Assembly: GCA_905207705.1 (NCBI GenBank)
Contig: CAJLMA010000002.1
Location: 372,001-436,000, forward strand
DNA from: an uncultured Prevotellaceae bacterium
GTDB lineage: Bacteria > Bacteroidota > Bacteroidia > Bacteroidales > Muribaculaceae
Direction of reading: 5' to 3'
DNA length: 64,000 nucleotides
Made by a program: the position numbers and the translations under genes. Each line of letters begins with the position of its first letter. Within the stretch, counting starts at the first letter, position 1. This document shows, in pieces, positions 18,873 to 26,387 of the stretch. Under the pieces are notes generated by a model. That model made no database searches, was not told the DNA's origin, and saw only the letters and a program-made list of their open reading frames with translations.

Positions 18873-19451
18873 ATGTTCAAACAACCAGAACTACCCTACT
18901 CGCTTTCTGACCTCTCGCCTATCGTGAGTGAAGAAACTCTTAAATTCCACTATGGAATACATGAAAAAGCGTATATTGACAATGTAAACAAGCTCATTGC
19001 CGGTACTCCTTTTGAGCAAATGACCCTGGAGGAAATTATAACCAAGAGCGACGGACCTATATTCAACAATGCCGCTCAATCATATAATCATATTTTCTAT
19101 TTTGAATGTTTTTCTCCCAAAGGAGGAGATAAACCCTACGGTTCTCTTCTCGATGCCATTGCATCGGCATTCGGCTCGTTAGAGAAATTTCAAGAACTTT
19201 TCGAGGCCGAAGGCACAAAGCTATTCGGTTCGGGATGGGTGTGGCTCGTCAAAGACGAGAAAAAAACACTTTCAATCATAACCACGGAGAATGCAGGTAA
19301 TCCACTGACAAGCGGGCTTACCCCGATTTTATGTTTCGACCTATGGGAACATGCCTATTACATCGACTACCGCAACCGTCGTGCCGAATACTTGCATAAA
19401 CTATGGGAAATTGTAAACTGGGAAAAAATAAATAATCGATTCACTGAATGA
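18873..19451 (+). CDS. sodB: Iron-type superoxide dismutase
   Basis: A 192-residue Fe/Mn superoxide dismutase that converts superoxide to oxygen and peroxide in the cytoplasm. With the start at 18873 the metal ligands are His26 (FHYGIH), His73 (YNHIFYF), Asp156 and His160 (DLWEHAYY). Gln69, in NNAAQSYNH, is the position that usually marks Fe-type or cambialistic enzymes. An upstream in-frame ATG at 18843 would add MIVINTKTTT, unlike other family members, which begin with the FxxPxLPY segment; hence the later start. Confidence 0.95.
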   Translation: MFKQPELPYSLSDLSPIVSEETLKFHYGIHEKAYIDNVNKLIAGTPFEQMTLEEIITKSDGPIFNNAAQSYNHIFYFECFSPKGGDKPYGSLLDAIASAFGSLEKFQELFEAEGTKLFGSGWVWLVKDEKKTLSIITTENAGNPLTSGLTPILCFDLWEHAYYIDYRNRRAEYLHKLWEIVNWEKINNRFTE

Positions 19452-19500
19452 CAATAAGCACTAAAACAGATTTCGTACTTTTTCTCAATAAAAATAAAAA

Positions 19501-19514
19501 AACGCGTGAGCGTT
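19501..19514 (+). terminator. Hairpin after the superoxide dismutase gene
   Basis: AACGC, loop GTGA, GCGTT, preceded by an A-run and followed nine bases later by TTTTTT. A short stem, so termination may be weak. Confidence 0.45.
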
Positions 19515-19555
19515 CATGACACTTTTTTATTAAAGCATAATGTGATAAATCGAGA

Positions 19556-19581
19556 AGGGCGGCTGCGAGAGCAGCCTCCCT
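19556..19581. other. Stable GNRA-loop hairpin of unknown role
   Basis: AGGGCGGCTGC, loop GAGA, GCAGCCTCCCT: ten pairs with one internal C/T mismatch, GC-rich in otherwise AT-rich DNA. GAGA is a GNRA tetraloop on the plus strand, which suggests an RNA element read in that direction. Confidence 0.5.
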
Positions 19582-19783
19582 CTTTGATTTAACCAATGCA
19601 GGCATCCGCGCGACATAGATACACATGCGAAAGACGCACGCATAAAGCAACTTCCATTAAGATACATTTGATATGCATATTCTAATTTTATTCAAAAATA
19701 CCCTTAATTTTACATTTTTATACATAAACCAAATCTTTATTTGGATAAAAATTAATTTTAATTGAATTTTATACATAAAAAAT

Positions 19784-19814
19784 TTTGGAATCTAAGAATT
19801 ATACACTTTATTTG
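19784..19814 (+). promoter_or_regulatory. Promoter of trpB2
   Basis: TTTG (19784-19787), 19 bases, TTTATTTG (19807-19814); one mismatch to TAnnTTTG. The leader before the ATG at 19855 is about 33 bases. Confidence 0.5.
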
Positions 19815-19854
19815 CATATAAATTATTTTTTTACAGCATAAAAATACTTTCGTC

Positions 19855-21216
19855 ATGAAACAGAAGAAGTACATATTGCAAGAACAAGACATCCCACGCG
19901 CATGGTATAACATCCTTGCTGAAATGAAGAACAAACCGTTGCCGATGCAAAATCCGCAAACAAAGCAACCGTTAAAGGAAGAGGACCTGTATCCTTTGTT
20001 CTCTAAAGCTGCAGCTCAACAGGAAATGGACAATACCAACGCATGGATTGAAATTCCCGACGAAGTGCGCGACATGTACAAAATATGGAGACCGACACCT
20101 CTCGTAAGAGCATACGGACTTGAAAAGGCACTCGACACCCCGGCTCACATATATTTCAAAAACGAAAGTGTGAGCCCCGTTGGCTCCCACAAGCTCAATT
20201 CGGCAATTGCACAAGCCTATTATTGCAAAAAAGAAGGCATCACAAACATTACGACCGAAACCGGTGCCGGACAATGGGGTGCGGCTCTCGCCCTTGCTGC
20301 CAAGCATTTCGGACTTGAACTGGCAGTATATATGGTGAAAGTTTCCTACAACCAGAAACCGTACCGCCGCTCAATCATGCAGACCTACGGTGCCGAAGTA
20401 ATTGCCTCGCCGAGCATGTCGACAAGGGCCGGACGTGATATTATCACGAAACACCCCAATTATCAAGGCTCGCTCGGAACGGCAATTTCCGAAGCTGTGG
20501 AACTTGCCATGACAACACCTAATTGCAAATATGTCCTTGGCTCTGTACTCAACCATGTGGCACTGCACCAGACGGTAATAGGACTTGAAGCCGAGAAACA
20601 AATGGAAATGGCCGATGAATACCCCGACGTAGTAATAGGATGCTTCGGTGGAGGCAGTAACTTCTCAGGAATCTCTTTCCCATTCTTGAGGCACAACATC
20701 AATGACGGTAAAAAAACTCGTTTCATCGCAGCCGAGCCTGAATCATGCCCGAAACTGACTCGCGGAAAATTCTGTTATGACTTCGGCGACGAATCTGGCT
20801 ACACGCCACTCATACCAATGTATTCTCTCGGACATAACTTCGCCCCGGCCAACATCCATGCCGGCGGACTAAGATACCACGGAGCCGGCGCAATCATAAG
20901 CCAGCTAAAACATGACAATATGATTGAAGCAGTTGACATCAGTCAACTCGAAACGTTCAACGCAGCAACATTGTTCGCACGTTGCGAAGGCATCATTCCT
21001 GCACCCGAATCGTCACATGCCATTGCAGCTGCCATACGCTGCGCCAATGAAGCTCGAGAAGCAGGCCGACCGACCACTATATTGTTCAACCTTTCGGGAC
21101 ACGGACTCATCGACATGACAGCCTACGACAATTTCTTCGCGGGAGACTTGACTAACTACAATGTTCCCGAAGATGAAATAGAAAACAACACTAAAAATCT
21201 TGAACAAATAAAATAA
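19855..21216 (+). CDS. trpB2: Tryptophan synthase beta-like protein (TrpB2 type)
   Basis: A 453-residue PLP enzyme of the TrpB2 class, longer than the TrpB1 of trp operons. The Schiff-base lysine is Lys113 in GSHKLNSA; TETGAGQWGAALA and CFGGGSNFSGI (PLP phosphate loop) follow. It joins indole and serine to give tryptophan. The gene stands alone with its own promoter and terminator and no trpA nearby. Stand-alone TrpB2 proteins are thought to salvage free indole, or in some cases to use another substrate such as phosphoserine; the window does not decide this. In a gut bacterium, indole from neighbours is a plausible substrate. Confidence 0.92.
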   Translation: MKQKKYILQEQDIPRAWYNILAEMKNKPLPMQNPQTKQPLKEEDLYPLFSKAAAQQEMDNTNAWIEIPDEVRDMYKIWRPTPLVRAYGLEKALDTPAHIYFKNESVSPVGSHKLNSAIAQAYYCKKEGITNITTETGAGQWGAALALAAKHFGLELAVYMVKVSYNQKPYRRSIMQTYGAEVIASPSMSTRAGRDIITKHPNYQGSLGTAISEAVELAMTTPNCKYVLGSVLNHVALHQTVIGLEAEKQMEMADEYPDVVIGCFGGGSNFSGISFPFLRHNINDGKKTRFIAAEPESCPKLTRGKFCYDFGDESGYTPLIPMYSLGHNFAPANIHAGGLRYHGAGAIISQLKHDNMIEAVDISQLETFNAATLFARCEGIIPAPESSHAIAAAIRCANEAREAGRPTTILFNLSGHGLIDMTAYDNFFAGDLTNYNVPEDEIENNTKNLEQIK

Positions 21217-21250
21217 TACCAACGTCAATTTTAAAACACTATTCACCAAA

Positions 21251-21284
21251 AACCGGATGCAACTTGAGAAAGCCGCATCCGGTT
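21251..21284. terminator. Bidirectional terminator after trpB2
   Basis: AACCGGATGC (21251-21260) pairs with GCATCCGGTT (21275-21284), loop of 14, with an A-run before and a T-rich stretch after. It separates trpB2 from the converging flavoprotein gene. Confidence 0.82.
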
Positions 21285-21292
21285 CACTTTAT

Positions 21293-22858
21293 TTATTCAT
21301 AATATGTAGCGACAAGAGCATCGGCACAACGTTCCCCGTCAATGGCGGCCGACACTATGCCGCCGGCATATCCGGCACCCTCACCGCAAGGATACAAGCC
21401 TTCGACTACCACATGGTTCATCCCGACAGCATCTCGAGGAATTCTTACGGGAGAAGACGTTCGCGCCTCCACCCCTATGACTATGGCATCGTTGGTAAGG
21501 AACCCTTTGGCCGAACGGCCAAATACCTTAAATCCTTTGCGAAGTCTGTTGCCGACAAACGCCGGCAACCACTTGTCGAGCCTTGACGGCTGTATGCCGG
21601 GAGCATAAGACGATACCGGCAAATCGCGCGATGCACGCCCCTCGACAAAATCTATCATTCGCTGGGCTCCGGCACGCTGGCTGCATCCCGCTTGCTTGAA
21701 ACAAGTTGATTCAAGTTGCTGCTGAAATCTCATGACACACAATTCATCATCAGGTGCATAGCCTTTCAAATCTTCGGGACGCACCTCGACCACCATACCG
21801 GAATTGGCCCATCTGGAATTTCTGCCCGACGATGACATGCCATTCACCACAAGCTGCCCGTCGCCACTCGCGGCAGGCACCACGACGCCACCCGGACACA
21901 TACAGAACGAATACACGCCTCGACCATCTATTTGCGTAACAAACGAATACTCAGCGGCAGGAAGATATGCACCTCGTCCATCTTTACTATGATACTGAAT
22001 TCTATCAATAAGTTCTTGCGGATGCTCCAACCTCACACCGACGGCAATCCCTTTAGCCTCAATCTTGACTCCTTGCTCTTTAAGCATTTCATACACATCT
22101 CGAGCAGAATGCCCGGTTGCAAGGATTACGGGTCCTATGTATTCTGAGCCGTCAATGCAGCCAACTCCTGTCACGCGATTATCTTTCAACAAAAGCCTGT
22201 CCACTCGCTTGCCAAAATGCACTTCCCCACCACATCGCAATATGGTTTCACGCATGTTCTTTATCACTCGTGGCAGTCTGTCGCTGCCGATGTGCGGATG
22301 AGCATCTACGAGGATGTCTGAAGAAGCTCCATGCTGATGAAATATGTTCAATATCCTTTCAACCGATCCTCGTTTCTTACTGCGTGTATACAATTTCCCA
22401 TCAGAATATGCACCTGCACCACCCTCTCCAAAGCTATAATTGGAATCGGCATTTACCTTCCCTGTACGCGAGATTGCGGCAATATCCACACTGCGGCTCT
22501 CGACATCCTTTCCACGCTCGAGCACTATCGGTTTCACTCCGGCTTCTATCAACTTCAAGGCTGCAAACAGTCCTCCGGGACCCATTCCCACAACTATGGC
22601 CACTTTCGACTCATCTGGCACAGGTTTATAATCTATGGTATAACCAAGAGGTGAAGATTCGGGCTGTTCATCAATATATGCCTTGAGTTTCAAGTTTACC
22701 ATGACATTTCGTTGCCTTGCATCTATCGACCGCTTCAATATTACAACATCTTCAAGCCTGTCGGCAACAACGCCCAATTCGGTACACACATATTCACGCA
22801 AACCGGCCATGTCGTATGCAATTTGCGGCAATACCCTTATTTGAAGTTCTGAAACCAT
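21293..22858 (-). CDS. COG2509-type FAD-dependent dehydrogenase
   Basis: A 521-residue flavoprotein. After an N-terminal alpha/beta domain of about 90 residues comes the dinucleotide-binding motif VGMGPGGLFAALKLIEAG with VLERG, then GEGGAGAYSDGKLYTRSKK, which is typical of the COG2509 family of uncharacterised FAD-dependent dehydrogenases. LATGHSARDVYEML and the C-terminal YPCGEGAGYAGGIVSAA complete the FAD site. The substrate is unknown for the family. TAACTTTG at 22890-22897 (minus strand) is a good minus-7 box 32 bases upstream. The gene is single, between trpB2 and a HAD phosphatase. Confidence 0.88.
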   Translation of the reverse strand: MVSELQIRVLPQIAYDMAGLREYVCTELGVVADRLEDVVILKRSIDARQRNVMVNLKLKAYIDEQPESSPLGYTIDYKPVPDESKVAIVVGMGPGGLFAALKLIEAGVKPIVLERGKDVESRSVDIAAISRTGKVNADSNYSFGEGGAGAYSDGKLYTRSKKRGSVERILNIFHQHGASSDILVDAHPHIGSDRLPRVIKNMRETILRCGGEVHFGKRVDRLLLKDNRVTGVGCIDGSEYIGPVILATGHSARDVYEMLKEQGVKIEAKGIAVGVRLEHPQELIDRIQYHSKDGRGAYLPAAEYSFVTQIDGRGVYSFCMCPGGVVVPAASGDGQLVVNGMSSSGRNSRWANSGMVVEVRPEDLKGYAPDDELCVMRFQQQLESTCFKQAGCSQRAGAQRMIDFVEGRASRDLPVSSYAPGIQPSRLDKWLPAFVGNRLRKGFKVFGRSAKGFLTNDAIVIGVEARTSSPVRIPRDAVGMNHVVVEGLYPCGEGAGYAGGIVSAAIDGERCADALVATYYE

Positions 22859-23088
22859 ATCTTTATTATGCGAAATATCAATATTAATGCAAAGTTAGCT
22901 CACATGGAGCAACATTGTAACAGCACGCCGCAATGTTAAACGTTATTAACAACTCCATGCCCGTCTCACCGGGCAAATCATGCTTTACTATCATGCATAA
23001 TTGCAAAATGTGGAATTTTTATTGTGCCGGACTCTACTTATGTACCCGACTTACACTAAATTTGCAAAGGAAAAATAAGACATAGACA

Positions 23089-23733
23089 ATGGAAAAGAAA
23101 ATAGGATGCCTTTTTGATTTGGACGGAGTATTAGTGGATAGCGAGCCTTTATACACGAGCTTTTGGAATGAGATTGAAAAAACACATCCTACCGGGGTTC
23201 CCGATTTTGCCCTTAAAATCAAAGGAAGCAACCTGCCGACTATTCTCAACACTTATTACACACCATCGTTGCACAAAGCGATAATCGACAAATTGCAGGT
23301 ATTTGAAGACAACATGGTATATCCAATATTTCCGGGAGTCATCCATTTTCTCGAAGAATTAAAAACAAACTCTATTCCATGCGCCATAGTGACAAGCAGC
23401 TCCATGGACAAAGTAAAGCAATTGTTCAAATTATACCCCGGCTTCAGCCGATATTTTTCAGGAATCGTAACAGGCGACATGGTTACTCGTTCCAAACCCG
23501 ACCCCGAATGTTATCTAAAAGGAGCCTCTGCAATCGACATGGATATTGCAGACTGCTATGTATTTGAAGATTCAATATTCGGCATTCAAGCAGGCAAAGC
23601 TGCCGGAGCCCATGTAATAGGTTTATCGACCACACTCCCTGCCGACAAAATAAAAGAAACAGAACCCGAAATGGTAATAGACACATTTACCGGGTTCCGC
23701 TTGTCTCGTCTGACATCTCATCCAAAGCAATGA
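23089..23733 (+). CDS. HAD-superfamily phosphatase/phosphoglucomutase-like protein
   Basis: A 214-residue HAD hydrolase of the beta-phosphoglucomutase/YcjU subgroup. Motif I is CLFDLDGVLVDSEPL with nucleophile Asp10 and acid/base Asp12; motif II is IVTSSS; motif III is the Lys in TRSKPDPECY; motif IV is VFEDSIFGIQAG. An alpha-helical cap follows motif I (residues about 18-80). It may dephosphorylate or isomerise sugar phosphates, but the natural substrate cannot be read. TAAATTTG at 23057-23064 is an exact minus-7 box. It converges with nadC without a clear terminator between them. Confidence 0.88.
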   Translation: MEKKIGCLFDLDGVLVDSEPLYTSFWNEIEKTHPTGVPDFALKIKGSNLPTILNTYYTPSLHKAIIDKLQVFEDNMVYPIFPGVIHFLEELKTNSIPCAIVTSSSMDKVKQLFKLYPGFSRYFSGIVTGDMVTRSKPDPECYLKGASAIDMDIADCYVFEDSIFGIQAGKAAGAHVIGLSTTLPADKIKETEPEMVIDTFTGFRLSRLTSHPKQ

Positions 23734-23762
23734 GAATCAAATTATAAACACTCTTTCGCAAC

Positions 23763-24611
23763 TCAACAAGCCTTGAAGCTCATGTCGAGGCCTTTCACCG
23801 AGTGGGTCAATGCTCCTACCGAGATATAATCCACTCCGCACTCGCCGTATGCACGCAAGTTGTCGAATGTTATGCCTCCCGACGACTCGATTTCATAACG
23901 TCCACCGACAATGTCAACAGCTTCTTTGGTCAACGCCGGAGTGAAATTGTCAAGCATTATGCGATCCACGCCGCCAATTTCAAGAACTTGGCGCAATTCA
24001 TCAAGATTTCTCACCTCAATTTCTATCTTCAAGTCCTTGTTGTTCTTTTTAAGGTATTCGTGCGACTTCTCTATGGCATTCTTTATGCCTCCTGCAAAAT
24101 CTACATGGTTGTCTTTCAACAATATCATGTCAAACAAGCCTATGCGATGATTCATGCCTCCGCCTATCTTCACTGCCTCCTTCTCAAGGATACGCATTCC
24201 AGGGGTTGTCTTGCGTGTGTCGAGCACTTTTGTTTTCAAGCCATGAAGTTCCTCCATGTATTTATGCGTCACGGTCGAGATTCCGCTCATTCTTTGCATT
24301 ATGTTCAGCATCAATCGTTCGGTCTGCAACAACGATTGAACCTTTCCTTCCACCTCAAATGCTATATCACCGGGCTTTACATGTGTACCATCCTGTATGA
24401 AAACAGTCATTTTAAGTTCCGGGTCAAATTTCTTGAATACCATCTTGGCAATCTCGACCCCGGCCAATATCCCTTCTTCCTTTACTATAAGATGCGACTT
24501 GCCCATCTCGTCGGCAGGAATGCAGCACAAAGTAGTGTGGTCGCCGTCACCTATATCCTCGGCAAAAGACAAATCGAGCAATTCGTCTATAAGTTCTTCT
24601 CTTGTCTTCAT
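23763..24611 (-). CDS. nadC: Nicotinate-nucleotide diphosphorylase (carboxylating)
   Basis: A 282-residue quinolinate phosphoribosyltransferase: quinolinate plus PRPP gives nicotinate mononucleotide, carbon dioxide and pyrophosphate, the entry to NAD from the de novo route. Family segments are ERLMLNIMQRMSGIST, KVLDTRKTTPGMRILEKEAV, GGGMNHRIGLFDMILLKDNH and IEIEVRNLDEL, with LDNFTPA and ESSGGI at the PRPP side. Length is normal. nadA and nadB are not in the window. Its minus-7 box (TACATTTG at 24648-24655) overlaps the region used by the divergent rlmH promoter. Confidence 0.96.
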   Translation of the reverse strand: MKTREELIDELLDLSFAEDIGDGDHTTLCCIPADEMGKSHLIVKEEGILAGVEIAKMVFKKFDPELKMTVFIQDGTHVKPGDIAFEVEGKVQSLLQTERLMLNIMQRMSGISTVTHKYMEELHGLKTKVLDTRKTTPGMRILEKEAVKIGGGMNHRIGLFDMILLKDNHVDFAGGIKNAIEKSHEYLKKNNKDLKIEIEVRNLDELRQVLEIGGVDRIMLDNFTPALTKEAVDIVGGRYEIESSGGITFDNLRAYGECGVDYISVGALTHSVKGLDMSFKAC

Positions 24612-24633
24612 AAATCGAACAAAAAATTAATAC

Positions 24634-24655
24634 TATATTTGCACATGCAAATGTA
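24634..24655. promoter_or_regulatory. Facing minus-7 boxes of rlmH and nadC around an inverted repeat
   Basis: Plus strand TATATTTG (24634-24641) points to rlmH; minus strand TACATTTG (24648-24655) points to nadC. The shared centre TTTGCA, CA, TGCAAA is a 14-base inverted repeat. Each predicted transcription start falls at the edge of the other box, so the two promoters should exclude each other. No good minus-33 boxes are visible. Confidence 0.45.
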
Positions 24656-24687
24656 GCCATTTTTATCCACCGAAACATACTATTCCT

Positions 24688-25161
24688 ATGAAAATATCAC
24701 TCATGCTGATAGGCAAAACCAACTCTAAGTTCCTTATTGAAGGCATACAAGAATACGTCAAGCGACTGTCGTTTTACATTCCGTTCAGCATCAAGTACCT
24801 TAATGACACAAAAAACACCCGCAAGTTGTCGCATGAACAACAAAAACAACTCGAAGGGAACATGATTCTCGATGCCATCGAAAAGTCAGATTACGTCGTG
24901 CTTCTTGACGAGCACGGCAAAGAATTTACCTCGATGGAATTTGCCCGGTACATCGAAAAGAAACAAGCTACTGTGCAACGCCAGCTTGTTTTCATCGTAG
25001 GCGGTCCATACGGATTCTCGGAAGAGGTAAAAAACCGTGCAAATGAAAAAATATCGATGTCTAAAATGACATTCTCCCACGAAATGATAAGATTATTTTT
25101 TGTCGAGCAATTATATAGGGCTATGACCATCATCAACAATGAGCCATATCATCACGAATGA
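24688..25161 (+). CDS. rlmH: 23S rRNA pseudouridine-1915 N3-methyltransferase
   Basis: A 157-residue SPOUT-fold methyltransferase that acts on assembled 70S ribosomes, methylating pseudouridine 1915 in helix 69 of 23S rRNA. The S-adenosylmethionine-binding knot is IVGGPYGFS at residues 103-111, with LLDEHGKEFTS upstream and SHEMIRLFFVEQLYRA near the end. Full length for the family. It converges with hemW, with only 12 bases between the two stops. Confidence 0.97.
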   Translation: MKISLMLIGKTNSKFLIEGIQEYVKRLSFYIPFSIKYLNDTKNTRKLSHEQQKQLEGNMILDAIEKSDYVVLLDEHGKEFTSMEFARYIEKKQATVQRQLVFIVGGPYGFSEEVKNRANEKISMSKMTFSHEMIRLFFVEQLYRAMTIINNEPYHHE

Positions 25162-25187
25162 TGATGCGGCACATCAGCCGCGCATCA
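25162..25187. terminator. Hairpin shared by the ends of rlmH and hemW
   Basis: TGATGC plus GGC, loop ACATCA, GCC plus GC bulge plus GCATCA. The stem includes the hemW stop region. There is no T-run, so this is a weak call. Confidence 0.35.
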
Positions 25188-26301
25188 ATTCACGCATCAC
25201 CATGTCCGACAGCATGACCCCGTTGCGGCTGAAGCGGTAACGATTGCCATCTCTTATCACCAATCCCGACTCGACAAAGCCTTTTATCGCGTTCTCGAAA
25301 TAATCGCGATACTCTTTCCCATACATGAGTCCGAGCCATTCAGAATCTACACCTCGCGATGTACGCAATCGCAACATTACATCCTCGTCATATTTTTCAT
25401 TGATACTTTCCTGCTCGCTCTCATACGCCACAATCCCGTTTTCAATAGACTCTATGTAACTCTTCACGCTGTCAGGATTATACCGGCGCACATTACCGTC
25501 ATAACCGTGAGCCGACGCGCCAAGCCCGAGATATGGAGTCTTGTCCCAATATCCGGAATTATGGCGTGAATAAAATCCAGGCATTGCAAAATTTGATATT
25601 TCATAATGCTCATATCTGGCGTTGCCAAGCATATCCACGAGCATGTCATACATTTCAATACATGTGTTGTCGTCGCATTCTGTCACCTTTCCTGCATCTC
25701 GCAACTTATACAGCATCGTTCCTTCCTCATAGCTTAGGTTGTAGCACGATACATGCCTTGCTTGCAACGACAAAGCCCTGTCGAGCGTGTATTTCCATGT
25801 ATCTATCGTCTGACCGGGAATACCATATATCAAGTCTATGCTTATGTTGTCAAAGCCGGCCAACTGCAAGTCATTATATGCCTTCTCGGCTCTTTTTGCG
25901 TCATGGCGGCGATTCAAGAATACCAATTCTTCATCTACAAAGCTCTGCACTCCCATGCTCACCCTGTTTACCCCAAGTTGCAACAGTTTTTCGGCAAGCT
26001 CGCATGTTACATCATCGGGATTAACTTCGATTGTAAATTCTTCAATTTGGCTCAAATCAAGAACATTTTGCAAACCGGCAATCATGATTTCAAGCTGTTC
26101 CATCGACAACACCGACGGAGTGCCTCCGCCAACATACAGCGTCTTTATCGGCATTCCGGCAATCTCATGCTGTCTCATTTGCGCTTCCGACCCTATGGCT
26201 CTGACATATTTGTCACAGAAGCGCAAAGACGCGATGGAATAGAAATCGCAATATATGCACTTACGCTTGCAAAACGGAATATGAACATACACTCCGGCCA
26301 T
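25174..26301 (-). CDS. hemW: Radical SAM heme chaperone HemW
   Basis: A 375-residue radical SAM protein. The 4Fe-4S cluster binds Cys11, Cys15 and Cys18 in PFCKRKCIYCDFYS; GGGTPS follows near residue 60, then SMGVQSF and GIPGQT. HemW proteins resemble coproporphyrinogen dehydrogenase HemN but act in heme delivery to cytochromes; the short N-terminus before the cluster points to HemW rather than HemN. It lies downstream of dnaA on the same strand but behind a hairpin terminator, so it is probably transcribed separately at least in part. Confidence 0.92.
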   Translation of the reverse strand: MAGVYVHIPFCKRKCIYCDFYSIASLRFCDKYVRAIGSEAQMRQHEIAGMPIKTLYVGGGTPSVLSMEQLEIMIAGLQNVLDLSQIEEFTIEVNPDDVTCELAEKLLQLGVNRVSMGVQSFVDEELVFLNRRHDAKRAEKAYNDLQLAGFDNISIDLIYGIPGQTIDTWKYTLDRALSLQARHVSCYNLSYEEGTMLYKLRDAGKVTECDDNTCIEMYDMLVDMLGNARYEHYEISNFAMPGFYSRHNSGYWDKTPYLGLGASAHGYDGNVRRYNPDSVKSYIESIENGIVAYESEQESINEKYDEDVMLRLRTSRGVDSEWLGLMYGKEYRDYFENAIKGFVESGLVIRDGNRYRFSRNGVMLSDMVMRELMRG

Positions 26302-26359
26302 GGCACATGCTTTCTACTGTTAATTAATAAATTCGTTTATATATGCCTAAAAAAGAAAA

Positions 26360-26387
26360 TGAACTCAATTATCATTGCTTGAGTTCA
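26360..26387 (-). terminator. dnaA terminator that includes the stop codon
   Basis: On the minus strand TGAACTCAA (26387-26379) pairs with TTGAGTTCA (26368-26360), loop of 10, followed by TTTTCTTTTTT. The upstream arm and loop contain the last dnaA codons and its TGA stop. Confidence 0.82.

Larger units (their letters stand above)
19452..19854. other. 403-base intergenic region with two GNRA-loop hairpins
   Basis: No gene is seen. It holds two compact hairpins with GNRA tetraloops (19501-19514 and 19556-19581), then about 200 bases of AT-rich DNA ending in the trpB promoter. The first hairpin follows an A-run and may end the sod transcript; the second has no T-run directly after it. A small RNA or a leader structure is possible. 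Confidence 0.55.

Noticed and set aside
22958..22975. TGCCCG-TCTCAC-CGGGCA hairpin upstream of the HAD phosphatase
   Set aside because: Six pairs only, no T-run, and not placed at a gene end; too weak to call as a terminator or riboswitch.
23802..24656. 284-codon frame antisense to nadC
   Set aside because: nadC on the other strand has clear family motifs over its whole length; the antisense frame is a coding shadow.
24663..24671. TTATCCACC, a one-mismatch DnaA box
   Set aside because: A single site in the nadC-rlmH gap without a cluster; not evidence of an origin.
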